Below are positions 46,600 through 56,040 of a DNA stretch of 64,000 bases, in pieces. Under the pieces are notes generated by a model. The model was not told the DNA's origin and searched no databases. It worked only from the letters and a program-made list of their open reading frames with translations. The translations under genes were made by a program, and so were the position numbers. Each line of letters starts with the position of its first letter. The first letter of the stretch is position 1. This DNA is from Clostridium sp. (GTDB lineage Bacteria > Bacillota > Clostridia > Clostridiales > Clostridiaceae), in the NCBI RefSeq assembly GCF_017888565.1, contig NZ_JAGHFX010000018.1, forward strand, positions 1 to 64,000, given 5' to 3'.

Positions 46600-47299
46600 T
46601 TTCTAATGCTAACCTTTTTTCTAATTCTCTTTGTGCTTGAGGCTTTTTTAGATAAAAAGGAGAAGAGTTTAATTCATCAGACACATTTTCTGATAATAAT
46701 TTTATACCTAAATCTCCTAATGATGATGCTCTTATTATACTAAGATGATTAGGGGCAAAGCATGCATTAGGAAGATTAGTTGATAAATATTCCTTATGCT
46801 TAGTTAAGCCATCTCCAGTAAATATGACTTTTTCACCTTTTTCCTTTAGAACTTTAACTAATTCATCTAGATCAAGTGCCGAATAATCAATTAATTTTTC
46901 TAAGCTACCATTATTATTTTTATATAAGCATGTATAAACACTATCTCGTAAAGCATCCATTATAGGACAAATAATGCCATCAAAACTTATAAGAGAATAT
47001 GCAAGGGCATCTAAGCTAGAAATGCTAATATAGGGCTTGTTTGAACCGAAACTTAACCCTTTAACTGTAGCCATGCCTATTCTGAGTCCAGTAAATGATC
47101 CAGGACCTTTTGATACGACAAATCCGTCTATATCATCAATTGATAAATTAGAATCTTTTAATAATTTATCTATCATGTCCATTATTAAAGTAGAGTGTTC
47201 CATTTTATTATTTAATGTATATTCTGCTATTAAGTTATTTTCATCTAAAAGAGCAGCTGTTGCTACTTTAGAGGCTGAATCTATGCTTAAAACTATCAT
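46583..47299 (-). CDS. tsaB: tRNA t6A biosynthesis protein TsaB
   Basis: The 238-residue protein has the actin-like ASKHA fold (N-terminal LSIDSASKVATAALLDENN, SKGPGSFTGLRIGMATVKGL) but lacks the metal-binding His pair of TsaD. It is the partner that, with TsaD and TsaE, moves threonylcarbamoyl from the TsaC product onto A37 of ANN-decoding tRNAs. It overlaps tsaE by 4 bases and rimI by 17. tsaD is not in this window. Confidence 0.94.
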   Translation of the reverse strand: MIVLSIDSASKVATAALLDENNLIAEYTLNNKMEHSTLIMDMIDKLLKDSNLSIDDIDGFVVSKGPGSFTGLRIGMATVKGLSFGSNKPYISISSLDALAYSLISFDGIICPIMDALRDSVYTCLYKNNNGSLEKLIDYSALDLDELVKVLKEKGEKVIFTGDGLTKHKEYLSTNLPNACFAPNHLSIIRASSLGDLGIKLLSENVSDELNSSPFYLKKPQAQRELEKRLALENENKL

Positions 47300-47757
47300 A
47301 AGACTAACTCCTTTATATAATCATATCTTTCTCCATATGGAGTAATAGAAATTTTTCTGAAGTTTTCACCTCTTGATAAGTCCTTTTCAATTAATATATG
47401 TAAGTACTCTTTAGGTAAAATTTCTTCTATGTAATTTGCCCATTCAATTATGGAAACACCATCAGAAAATATATAATCATCAAAACCTATGGCATAAATT
47501 TCATCAGGGTCACTAACTCTATAAACATCGAAGTGGTATAGTTTTAGTCTTCCAGAATCATATTCATTAACTATAGTAAATGTTGGACTTGTTATATGAT
47601 CATCAATATCTAAACCCTTAGCTATTCCTTTAGTTATGTGAGTTTTTCCTGTTCCTAAATCACCAGTTAAGCAAATTATATCCCCAGGATTTAGTAGTTT
47701 ACCTATAGAAAAACCTATTTTTGTGGTTTCTTCTATATCATTAACATAAAAATGCAT
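47296..47757 (-). CDS. tsaE: tRNA t6A biosynthesis ATPase TsaE
   Basis: The 153-residue P-loop protein (GDLGTGKTH near residue 39; SPTFTIVNEY near 67) energises the TsaBDE complex. I place the start at ATG 47755-47757 (MHFYVNDIEETTK) because GAAAGGAG lies 8 bases before it; 27 further in-frame codons upstream are hydrophobic and unlike the family. It is the first gene of the tsaE-tsaB-rimI operon, with a 4-base overlap to tsaB. Confidence 0.94.
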   Translation of the reverse strand: MHFYVNDIEETTKIGFSIGKLLNPGDIICLTGDLGTGKTHITKGIAKGLDIDDHITSPTFTIVNEYDSGRLKLYHFDVYRVSDPDEIYAIGFDDYIFSDGVSIIEWANYIEEILPKEYLHILIEKDLSRGENFRKISITPYGERYDYIKELVL

Positions 47758-48135
47758 AAGAAGGCTCCTTTCTAAATATTCTATATTAATATATTCTATC
47801 CAAAATACGAAAAAAAAGAAAGGTAAAATAATATACATAATATGGTATTTGAGGGTTATATATAGTAAAATATTAATATAATTGGAATTGTAATTAATAT
47901 GTAATAGAATTGTAATTTTTATTTATAGGTGATAAGATATTATGAAAGTATATAAGTTGTAATAAATATTTGACATTTAATCAAGCTATAATTATATGAT
48001 AGAATTTAAAGAAAGTTAGAATTTTAGCAACGTATATAAAAAATTATGTAGTATGTGATTGTATTTTGATATTTTGAGAAAATAGATATATCAATTAAAA
48101 CATCTACAATTATTTGTTTCCTGGAGGAAAGGTTT
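47758..48135. other. Divergent intergenic region between tsaE and the ZnuA-like gene
   Basis: About 380 A/T-rich bases serving both directions. On the plus strand TTGACA (47970-47975) with TATATG at 17 bases or TATGAT at 19 bases is a candidate promoter for the ZnuA-like gene. I see no structured RNA, repeat or small gene in it. Confidence 0.35.
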
Positions 48136-49014
48136 ATGAAGAAGTTAACATATGCTTTAGTTATTTTTACTTCTATTTTATTTTTGGGGCTGACATTTTC
48201 CTATAATCCATTAATGGCTAATCCTACTGATGAATTTGATGAGGAAAAAGAGACGTTTTTAAATATATTAACAGTTAACAAAGAACAATATAAGATGACT
48301 AAAGCATTGGTTGGAAATAAACATAACGTTGAATATTTGTTTAGTAATGAAAGTGATATGGAATCTTTTGAGGTTAGTGATAATGTTAAAAGTAACATAT
48401 TAAATATGGAGTTATTTATATATAATGGATTAGGCTATGAAACTTGGATAGATGATATAATAGATAGTGCAAAAAATTCAAGTATAGGTATTATAAATAT
48501 GAGTAGAGGTATAAGAGCAATTACTAGAGAGTTATCTGATGATAATAAAGAAAATCCTTATTATTTATTAGGATTTAATGAATATAAGATTGCTTTATAT
48601 AATATAAAGACAGCATTGCAAGAAAGAGATATTATAAATAGAAATTATTATGAAGAAAATTATAATACCATTATTCAGGACTTAGATGAATTTTTAACTA
48701 AATCAAAGGAAGAATTAAATAATTATAAGAATTATTTAATTGTTACAGATAGTGACAAGTTTGATTATTTATTTAGGGATCTTGGAATCCAAGTAGAAAA
48801 GATAAAGAATAATGAAGAGATTAATGACATAGCTAATGAAAGTAAGAACTCTAACATTATATTTATTCATGACAATAAATTAGGAAATTTGGATGACTTA
48901 AAAAATAAAATTTCAATAAGTTGTACTTTTATAGAATTGAGTACTGAAGGGGACAATAATATATTAAAAGATAATGTTACTAAGATTATTAATAGTATAA
49001 AAAATAAAAACTAA
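48136..49014 (+). CDS. Orphan TroA/ZnuA-like exported protein lacking metal ligands
   Basis: The 292-residue protein looks like a cluster A-I metal-binding protein of ABC importers: a signal helix (residues 3-22), then a first lobe with ELFIYNGLGYETWIDDII (typical LVVYNGLGLEPWLD), a long connecting helix and a second lobe. Of the usual ligands only the first His (GNKHNVEYLF) remains; the PHVW-type His reads NPYYLLGF, and the third reads DSDKFDYLF. There is no lipobox cysteine and no ABC permease or ATPase beside it. It may bind something other than zinc or manganese. CTGGAGGAAA precedes the ATG. Confidence 0.6.
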   Translation: MKKLTYALVIFTSILFLGLTFSYNPLMANPTDEFDEEKETFLNILTVNKEQYKMTKALVGNKHNVEYLFSNESDMESFEVSDNVKSNILNMELFIYNGLGYETWIDDIIDSAKNSSIGIINMSRGIRAITRELSDDNKENPYYLLGFNEYKIALYNIKTALQERDIINRNYYEENYNTIIQDLDEFLTKSKEELNNYKNYLIVTDSDKFDYLFRDLGIQVEKIKNNEEINDIANESKNSNIIFIHDNKLGNLDDLKNKISISCTFIELSTEGDNNILKDNVTKIINSIKNKN

Positions 49015-49023
49015 CATTAATGG

Positions 49024-49052
49024 TTGATTTTTATGTATACATAAGATATAAT
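49024..49052 (+). promoter_or_regulatory. Promoter of the first tRNA-Trp
   Basis: TTGATT (49024-49029), a 17-base spacer and TATAAT (49047-49052), 15 bases before the tRNA. Confidence 0.65.
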
Positions 49053-49066
49053 AATTATTGTTGCAA

Positions 49067-49142
49067 AGGGGTATAGCTCAATTGGTAGAGTAGCGGTCTC
49101 CAAAACCGTTGGTTGTGGGTTCGATTCCTACTGCCCCTGCCA
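49067..49142 (+). tRNA. tRNA-Trp (anticodon CCA), copy 1
   Basis: A 76-base cloverleaf: acceptor AGGGGTA with TGCCCCT, discriminator G, encoded CCA (49140-49142), and the anticodon CCA at 49100-49102 in the loop CTCCAAA. The D arm is TAGCTCAATTGGTAGAGTA and the T arm holds GGGTTCGATTCC. It is identical to copy 2. Confidence 0.96.
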
Positions 49143-49178
49143 AATAAATCGATAATGATAATTATCGATTTATTTTTT
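49142..49178 (+). terminator. Terminator after tRNA-Trp copy 1
   Basis: AAATAAATCGATAAT (49142-49156) pairs with ATTATCGATTTATTT (49161-49175), followed by T. Confidence 0.85.
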
Positions 49179-49311
49179 TAAAGATTTTTATTAGTATAAA
49201 TTAAAAAATATATTTAAATAATAATGGAGTTTTTTAATATATAAAATTTAGTAACTTAAACAATATATTAAATAATACATAAAAAATTTGAAAGATAAGT
49301 AAATTATTTTA

Positions 49312-49341
49312 TTGACAAGTGTTAAAATGTCATGATAGAAT
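49312..49341 (+). promoter_or_regulatory. Promoter of the second tRNA-Trp
   Basis: TTGACA (49312-49317), an 18-base spacer and TAGAAT (49336-49341) with TGA as extended -10, 12 bases before the tRNA. Confidence 0.65.
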
Positions 49342-49353
49342 AAGTTTTGTTGA

Positions 49354-49429
49354 AGGGGTATAGCTCAATTGGTAGAGTAGCGGTCTCCAAAACCGTTGGT
49401 TGTGGGTTCGATTCCTACTGCCCCTGCCA
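49354..49429 (+). tRNA. tRNA-Trp (anticodon CCA), copy 2
   Basis: The 76 bases are identical to the copy at 49067-49142, with encoded CCA at 49427-49429. Promoter and terminator differ from those of copy 1, so only the mature tRNA is conserved. Confidence 0.96.
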
Positions 49430-49465
49430 AATAAGAGAGTGTAGATATTACACTCTCTTATTTTT
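49430..49465 (+). terminator. Terminator after tRNA-Trp copy 2
   Basis: AATAAGAGAGTGTA (49430-49443) pairs with TACACTCTCTTATT (49449-49462), followed by T. Confidence 0.88.
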
Positions 49466-49612
49466 ATTATTTTTTATTATAATTATTTATTTTTTTATAA
49501 AAAAATGTAAATAATTATGTAAATGTACTATAAATTTATATAAATATAAGATAAATCTGATATAATATATTTACTTAATTATAAGAATCTTAAAATTTTA
49601 CGAGGGATGAAT

Positions 49613-52600
49613 ATGAGAAAAAGGTTATATAAAGTTATACTTATATTTATAGTAAGTATTATTATGATAATAAATATGAGCGCTACTAATACATTTGCCA
49701 TAACAAATGATGATAAAAATATAAATTTTAAAAGAATAACAATAGAAGATGGATTATCACAAACATCAGTAGAGTATTTATTCCAAGATAGTAAAGGATA
49801 TATGTGGATTGGAACGGCAGATGGATTAAATAGATACAATGGAAATAAATTTGAAGTATTTAGATATAGTAAAGATAAGCCAAATAGTATAAGTGGTAAT
49901 TATATTTCTGCAATAACTGAAGATTATGAAGAAAATATATGGGTAGGTACATCTAGAGGACTAAATAAGATAAATATGAATACAAATGAAATAACAACAT
50001 ATTTACCAGGAATAAATGGGTGTAATTTATCAAACTACAATATAACAGAAATATTAGTAGATTCAAAAGGCGATATATATATAGCAACAGAAGACGGATT
50101 AAATTTATATAATGAAGAAGATGATAATTTTACACGATTATATAATTCAGTAGATGAAATAAATTCATTAAGTAGTCAATTTGTATATTCTATTGTAGAA
50201 GATGGCTATGGTGATTATTGGGTTGGAACTGATAATGGTTTAAATAAAATATCAAATAATTCAAAAGAAATTATTAAATACTATTCTGATGGAGGAGATA
50301 ACTCTATTAGTGATAATTTCATATTTAAGCTATATGCTGATAATTCAGATAATATCTGGATTGGTACATATAATGGAGGGTTGAATAAACTTAACATAAA
50401 AACTGGTAAAATAGAAAAGTTTGAAAATGATCCTCATGATGACTCTTCCATAGCAGGAAATTTTATAAGATACATATTAAGAGATAGCAGAGATGAATTG
50501 TGGATTGCAACTAATAATGGATTAAGTAGACTGAACGAGGAAGAAAATAAATTTATTAACTATAAATCTAAAGTATATGATCCGCAAAGTATAGTTAGTA
50601 GTAATATATTAAGTTTATTTGAAGATAAATCAGGAGCAATTTGGGTTGGAACTTATGATGGGATAAGTTTATTTAATCCTAAAAATTCATTTAAAAATTA
50701 TAAAAATGATCCTTTTAATGATAATTCATTAAGTGAAAATATGATGGCTGGGATATATGAAGATGATGAAGGCCTTTTATGGGTCGGAACAGTGCATGAA
50801 GGATTAAATGTAATAGACAGAAAAAGCGGAAATATAACTAAATTCAAAAGCACAGATGATGAATTTTCTTTAAGCAATAACAATATAAGAGATATAGTTG
50901 GAATAGGAAATGAAATTTGGATAGCAACAGAATTTGGATTGAGTAAATATGATAAATTAACAAAGAAGTTTACTAGATATTATGATGAGGATAATGAAAA
51001 TAGCTTAGTATCTAATGATGTTAGAACACTATATATTGATGATGAAGGTATTTTATGGATAGGGACTAGAGATGGACTATGTACTTTTGATAGAAAGAGT
51101 ACATTTAAATCATACAAGAATATTTTGATTCAAAATGGAATAACTGAAAATATGTTTTCGGATATAATTCAAGATAAGGATGGAATTATATGGATAGCTT
51201 CATCCTTGGATGGTGGATTAATTAGATTAAATAAAAATACAAATGAGATAAAAAGCTATAGAAATAATGAAGAAGATAAAGATAGTATAAGCTTTAATGC
51301 ATTAAAAGCTATAGCAGTCGATAGTAAAAATAATATTTGGATAGGAAGTCAATATGGATTAAATAAATTCGATAGAAGTACTGAAAAATTTCATAAGTAT
51401 ACAGAAAACTCAGGTTTATCAAATAATTTTATATATGGTATTTTAATAGATGATGATGATAATCCATGGATGAGTACAAATTATGGTATATCAAAATTTG
51501 ATATAAGAAATGATAAGTTTGTTGATTATAATGTTACAGATGGATTACAAGGAAATGAATTTAATGGTTACTCATATTTTAAAAGTAATAGTGGGGAAAT
51601 GTTTTTCGGTGGAATTAATGGGCTTACTTGTTTTTATCCAAGTCAATTAGAGGAAAAAAAATACTCACCTAATGTAATAATTGATAGTATCTATAGTGGT
51701 GAAAAAGAAATTTTAGATATATCAAAGATAAAAATAGGATATAAAAATAGTAATATACAATTTAACTTTTTTATGCCTGATTATAGAAATGTAAGCAAAA
51801 TTCAATATGCATATAAATTAGATGGATTAGATGAAAATTGGATTTTTTCTGATGATAGAAACTATGTAAGTTATACAAACTTAGATTCAGGTACATATAA
51901 ATTTCGAGTTGTTGCAAGAAACTCAAGCGGCGATTGGAGTAAGGAGACTACGGTAAGTTTTAAAGTTGAAATGAAGCCATGGGAAACACCATTAGCTTAT
52001 GTAATATATACTTTAATTGCCTTTTTAGTAATATATATAATCTGGAATAGAGTAAAGATATTAGATAGTTTAGTTGAACAAAGAACTCATGAGTTAAATA
52101 ATAAGTTTAAAGAAAACAAACAGTTATATGATAAGCTAATAAAAAATGAAAAATATAAAAATAATTATTTCGTTAATTTATCTCATGAATTAAGAACTCC
52201 ACTTAATGTTATTATATCAACTCAGCAATTAATAACTAAGTTAAATGAGGACGATAATCATATACCAAAAGAAAAGATTTCATATTATATGAGTACTTTA
52301 AGAAGAAATTCAGATAGATTATTAAAGCTAATAAATAACATTATAGATACATCGAAAATTGAGTCAGGATCATATAGGCTAAATATAGAAAAACATGATA
52401 TTGTCTATTTAGTAGAGGAAATTGTTCTATCTATGAAGGATTTTATTGAAGCAAATGGGATAGAATTAATAATTGATCCAGAAGTGGAAGAAAAAATAAT
52501 ATACTGTGATAGTAGTGAAATAGAGAAATGTATTGTAAATCTAGTTGGAAATTCAGTTAAGTTTACTCCAAGAGGAGGAAAAATAGAAGTAAGAATAGTA

Positions 52601-52846
52601 GATTTAGATAAGAAGGTAAAAATATCTGTTAAGGATTCTGGAATTGGAATAGAGAAAAAATATCATGAGTCTATATTTGATAGATTTGGACAAGCATATA
52701 ATGATATTTCAGAAGAATATGGAGGAAGTGGCCTAGGATTAACGGTAACGAAGCAGTTAGTTGCATTACATAATGGAGAGATATTTGTTAAGAGTGAACC
52801 TGGAAAGGGTAGCGAATTTATAATAATATTACCAGTTAAATATTAG
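49613..52846 (+). CDS. Propeller-sensor histidine kinase (Reg_prop/Y_Y_Y)
   Basis: The 1077-residue kinase has a signal/anchor helix (about 5-25), then 14 repeats of the type NIWIGTxxGLNKx (about 40-690), which would form two seven-bladed beta-propellers outside the cell, then a Y_Y_Y domain (about 700-785), a membrane helix (about 795-812), a short coiled coil and HisKA with the phospho-acceptor His at about 858 (NLSHELRTPLN). The HATPase domain (about 965-1075) has the N box NLVGNSVKFTP and DSGIGIEKK and GGSGLGL. No receiver or DNA-binding domain is attached, and no response regulator is adjacent. ATG 49613 suits GAGGG better than the ATG at 49607. Confidence 0.9.
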   Translation: MRKRLYKVILIFIVSIIMIINMSATNTFAITNDDKNINFKRITIEDGLSQTSVEYLFQDSKGYMWIGTADGLNRYNGNKFEVFRYSKDKPNSISGNYISAITEDYEENIWVGTSRGLNKINMNTNEITTYLPGINGCNLSNYNITEILVDSKGDIYIATEDGLNLYNEEDDNFTRLYNSVDEINSLSSQFVYSIVEDGYGDYWVGTDNGLNKISNNSKEIIKYYSDGGDNSISDNFIFKLYADNSDNIWIGTYNGGLNKLNIKTGKIEKFENDPHDDSSIAGNFIRYILRDSRDELWIATNNGLSRLNEEENKFINYKSKVYDPQSIVSSNILSLFEDKSGAIWVGTYDGISLFNPKNSFKNYKNDPFNDNSLSENMMAGIYEDDEGLLWVGTVHEGLNVIDRKSGNITKFKSTDDEFSLSNNNIRDIVGIGNEIWIATEFGLSKYDKLTKKFTRYYDEDNENSLVSNDVRTLYIDDEGILWIGTRDGLCTFDRKSTFKSYKNILIQNGITENMFSDIIQDKDGIIWIASSLDGGLIRLNKNTNEIKSYRNNEEDKDSISFNALKAIAVDSKNNIWIGSQYGLNKFDRSTEKFHKYTENSGLSNNFIYGILIDDDDNPWMSTNYGISKFDIRNDKFVDYNVTDGLQGNEFNGYSYFKSNSGEMFFGGINGLTCFYPSQLEEKKYSPNVIIDSIYSGEKEILDISKIKIGYKNSNIQFNFFMPDYRNVSKIQYAYKLDGLDENWIFSDDRNYVSYTNLDSGTYKFRVVARNSSGDWSKETTVSFKVEMKPWETPLAYVIYTLIAFLVIYIIWNRVKILDSLVEQRTHELNNKFKENKQLYDKLIKNEKYKNNYFVNLSHELRTPLNVIISTQQLITKLNEDDNHIPKEKISYYMSTLRRNSDRLLKLINNIIDTSKIESGSYRLNIEKHDIVYLVEEIVLSMKDFIEANGIELIIDPEVEEKIIYCDSSEIEKCIVNLVGNSVKFTPRGGKIEVRIVDLDKKVKISVKDSGIGIEKKYHESIFDRFGQAYNDISEEYGGSGLGLTVTKQLVALHNGEIFVKSEPGKGSEFIIILPVKY

Positions 52847-52924
52847 GGATATTATGTGTTAATTTTATAGTGATTTTAAGTGTATTACTCATGGAAAAAT
52901 ATTCAAAATCATGATAGTATACGC

Positions 52925-52953
52925 TTGACAGTAGTTGTTCACAATGATATTAT
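52925..52953 (+). promoter_or_regulatory. Promoter of the antiterminator gene
   Basis: TTGACA (52925-52930), a 17-base spacer and TATTAT (52948-52953) with TGA as extended -10. It lies 19 bases before the RNA antiterminator. Confidence 0.6.
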
Positions 52954-52972
52954 AATAAATAAATAAGTATGT

Positions 52973-53000
52973 GGATTGTTACTGTAAAGCAGGCAATACC
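52973..53000 (+). promoter_or_regulatory. Ribonucleic antiterminator (RAT) target
   Basis: GGATTGTTACTG, TAAAGCAGGCAATACC follow the RAT consensus bound by the CAT domain of LicT/SacY/GlcT proteins. Its 3' part overlaps the left arm of the terminator at 52995, so the two structures exclude each other. This is the standard sugar-PTS antitermination switch. Confidence 0.9.
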
Positions 53001-53043
53001 TAAATTAAGATAATGTTTTATCTTAATTTAGGTATTTTATTTT
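52995..53043 (+). terminator. RAT-controlled terminator
   Basis: AATACCTAAATTAAGA (52995-53010) pairs perfectly with TCTTAATTTAGGTATT (53021-53036), followed by a T-rich stretch. It blocks the antiterminator gene unless the RAT is bound. Confidence 0.9.
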
Positions 53044-53069
53044 CCAAGTGTTAGGAGAATGAAGGTAAT

Positions 53070-53918
53070 ATGATTGTAGAAAAGGTATTAAACAATAATG
53101 TTGTTATCTCAATAGATCCAAAGACTAAGAAGGAAGTTATCCTTATGGGGGCCGGAATAGCCTTCAATAGGAAAGTAGGGCAAGAAATAGAAGAAGATAA
53201 AATAGAAAAGATATTTGTAGTAGATGATAAGCGAATGGGTAATAAACTTAAAAAGCTTATAAATCAAATACCCGACGGGATCTTTGAATTATCACATGAA
53301 ATTATATCTTATGCAGATAGAAAATTAAATAGAAAGTTAGATAAACAAATTTATATTTCTTTATCTGATCACATTGCTTTTGCAATTAAGAGGTATAAAA
53401 ATAAGGTTAAAATTAAAAATGATTTATTAGATGAAATAAGAAGAATACATAAAGAAGAATTTAAAATAGCACTATGGGCTGTAGATTATATAAATAATAG
53501 ATTAAAAATAGATTTACCTGAAGATGAAGCGGGGTTTATTGCTTTACATCTTGTTAATGCAAGTTATCAAGAAACTGCAAAAGAATCAGTAGTTGCAACT
53601 AACATAATTAAAGGGGTATTAAACAGAATTAGATATTACTACTCAGTTGAATTTAATGAAGAGGATTTAAACTATGATAGATTATTAACTCATCTTAAGT
53701 ATTTTGCAAAGAGAGTAATAACTAACAATCAAAATAATGATAATAATAGTGAGTTTTAGGAAATAGCATCAAAAAGTTATCCAGAAGCTTATGATTGCGC
53801 TAAAAAGATACAAGAGTATATAGAAAGTAATTATGATTATAAAGTAAATGAAGATGAAATAGTATATTTAACTATGCATATACACAGGGTTATCTCTGTA
53901 TTAAGAAGTAATCATTAG
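53070..53918 (+). pseudogene. licT: BglG/LicT/GlcT-type transcriptional antiterminator, interrupted by an in-frame TAG
   Basis: The frame encodes the CAT RNA-binding domain (about residues 1-56), PRD1 (about 65-170; histidines in SLSDHIAF and GFIALHLVNA) and PRD2. At codon 230 (53757-53759) a TAG interrupts it; the same frame then continues without change for 52 more codons (EIASKSYPEAYDCAKKIQEY and on to LTMHIHRV) to a second stop at 53916. Full length with the stop replaced is 282 residues, normal for the family. The shortened form would lose the last PRD2 histidine, a site of PTS phosphorylation control. A RAT precedes it and a glucose-type PTS gene follows, so it is probably the regulator of ptsG. 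The symbol is by similarity; GlcT is equally possible. Confidence 0.85.
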
Positions 53919-53928
53919 TATGTTTATT

Positions 53929-53970
53929 AAGACTTAAGCCAAAGAATTTAGTGCTTAAGTCTTTGTTTTA
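53929..53970 (+). terminator. Hairpin between the antiterminator gene and ptsG
   Basis: AAGACTTAAGC (53929-53939) pairs with GCTTAAGTCTT (53953-53963), followed by TGTTTTAA. No RAT overlaps it, so it may reduce rather than switch ptsG transcription. Confidence 0.6.
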
Positions 53971-53994
53971 ATATGAGATTAATTAGGAGGAAAA

Positions 53995-56040
53995 ATGAAT
54001 ACTATATTTCTAAAAAAATCTTTTGGAGTTCTTCAGAGGGTAGGTAAATCATTAATGTTACCAGTTGCCTTATTGCCAGCAGCTGGACTATTAATGGGGA
54101 TTGGAACATTACTACAAAATTCAAACATAATAAGTAATATTCCAATTTTATCAGGTGAAACTTTTCAACTAATTGCTAATATAATGTCATCTTCAGGTGA
54201 TATTATATTTTCTAATTTGCCACTAATATTTGCAGTGGGAGTAGCTATAGGTATGAGCAATGGAGATGGTGTTGCAGCCTTAGCAGCTATAGTATCCTTT
54301 TTAATAATGAATATGACTATTGGAATAACAGTTGGTATTGACCTATTAAAAGTTGATACTAATCCAATGTATGATATGGTACTTGGAATTCCTACTCTCC
54401 AAACAGGAGTATTTGGTGGTATAGTAATTGGGATGGTTTCTGCTATTATATATCAAAAATTTTATAATATAAAGTTGCCAGAGTTTTTGGGTTTTTTTTC
54501 AGGAAAAAGATTTGTACCTATAGTAGCTGCAATAGCAGGATTAATAATAGGAATAATAATGGTAGTAATTTGGCCTCCGATACAAAACTTTCTATTGGCT
54601 TTTTCAAGGAGTATGATAGGAGCTAATCAAACTATCTCGGCTTTAATTTTTGGAATTGTAGAAAGAGCATTGATACCTTTTGGATTGCATCACATATGGT
54701 ATAATCCATTCTGGTATCAGTTTGGAGAATATACTAATTTAGCTGGACAATTAGTAGTTGGAGATCAGGCAATATTTTTTGCTCAATTAAAGGATGGAGT
54801 AAGATTTACTGCGGGAACATTTATGACTGGAAAATTCCCATTTATGATGTTTGGTATTCCAGCAGCAGCGTTAGCAATGTATCATGAAGCAGATAGCAAT
54901 AATAAGAAACTAGTAGCAGGTATATTGTTTTCAGGGGCCTTAACATCTTTCCTAACAGGAATAACAGAACCTATTGAATTTATGTTTTTATTTGTTGCTC
55001 CAGTTTTATTTGGTGTACATTGTATATTTGCTGGTTTATCATTTATGATAATGCAAATATTAAATGTTAAGGTTGGGTTGACATTTTCAGGTGGCCTCAT
55101 AGATTTTATATTATTTGGTGTTATTCCTAATAGAACAAAATGGTGGTGGATAATAATAGTTGGAGTGGCATTTGCAGCTATTTATTATATGGGATTTAGA
55201 TACATAATAAGAAAGTTGGATTTAAAGACGCCTGGAAGAGAACGAGAAGAAAGTGAAATTGATATAGATATTTCTGATGGAAACTTAGCTTATGAAGTAT
55301 TAGATGCTTTTGGAGGCAGAAAAAACATAAAATATTTAGATGCTTGCATAACTAGAGTTAGGGTTACAGTTAAAAATATAAGCTTAGTAAACAGAAGTAA
55401 ACTTAAGGCATTAGGTTCGGCTGATCTGATGATAATAGGTGGGAATGTTCAAGCTATATTTGGTCCTAAATCTGATATGCTTAAAGAACAAATGAAAGAT
55501 ATCATAGATGGAAAAGAGGTAAAGGTTAAAAAGAAAAAGAAGATAGAAAAAATGGAAAAAGGATTAAAAATAGAAAGTTCCATTATGATGCCTGTTACAG
55601 GAAAACTTCTAAGATTAGAAGAGGTTCCAGATCCTATATTTTCTATGAAACTTATAGGTGATGGCTTTGCTATAGATCCTAAAGAGAATGTTTTAATATC
55701 TCCAATAAAAGGAATGATATTGATAATTTCAAGAACATCTCATTCCATAACAATTAGAAGTCTAGATGGGTTTGATATATTTATTCATATAGGTATAGAT
55801 AGTATTAATTTAAACGGAAATGGATTTAAAGCCTTTGTACAAGAAGGAGATATAGTTAATGAAGGAGATTTACTAATAGAGTTTCCTTTAGATGAAATAA
55901 GAGAAAAGTTAAAATCACCAATTATACCTGTTATATTTAAAGGGCTATCTAAGGAAAAATTTATATATTTTAATAATGATATAGATGTTATGTCTGGAGA
56001 TATTAACAAAGTTGAAATACATGAAAAATTAAATAATTAA
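53995..56040 (+). CDS. ptsG: Glucose-type PTS permease, EIICBA
   Basis: The 681-residue protein imports and phosphorylates a sugar, glucose by family. Order: EIIC with about ten membrane segments (about 1-400; PFGLHHIWYNPFWYQFGEY and GITEPIEFMF are typical), EIIB with the phosphorylated Cys at about 451 (LDACITRVRV), then EIIA (about 525-675) with the active His at about 598 (FIHIGID). TAGGAGGA precedes the ATG. It follows the RAT/antiterminator unit, as in Bacillus glcT-ptsG. GlcNAc or other glucosides cannot be excluded as substrate. Confidence 0.93.
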   Translation: MNTIFLKKSFGVLQRVGKSLMLPVALLPAAGLLMGIGTLLQNSNIISNIPILSGETFQLIANIMSSSGDIIFSNLPLIFAVGVAIGMSNGDGVAALAAIVSFLIMNMTIGITVGIDLLKVDTNPMYDMVLGIPTLQTGVFGGIVIGMVSAIIYQKFYNIKLPEFLGFFSGKRFVPIVAAIAGLIIGIIMVVIWPPIQNFLLAFSRSMIGANQTISALIFGIVERALIPFGLHHIWYNPFWYQFGEYTNLAGQLVVGDQAIFFAQLKDGVRFTAGTFMTGKFPFMMFGIPAAALAMYHEADSNNKKLVAGILFSGALTSFLTGITEPIEFMFLFVAPVLFGVHCIFAGLSFMIMQILNVKVGLTFSGGLIDFILFGVIPNRTKWWWIIIVGVAFAAIYYMGFRYIIRKLDLKTPGREREESEIDIDISDGNLAYEVLDAFGGRKNIKYLDACITRVRVTVKNISLVNRSKLKALGSADLMIIGGNVQAIFGPKSDMLKEQMKDIIDGKEVKVKKKKKIEKMEKGLKIESSIMMPVTGKLLRLEEVPDPIFSMKLIGDGFAIDPKENVLISPIKGMILIISRTSHSITIRSLDGFDIFIHIGIDSINLNGNGFKAFVQEGDIVNEGDLLIEFPLDEIREKLKSPIIPVIFKGLSKEKFIYFNNDIDVMSGDINKVEIHEKLNN

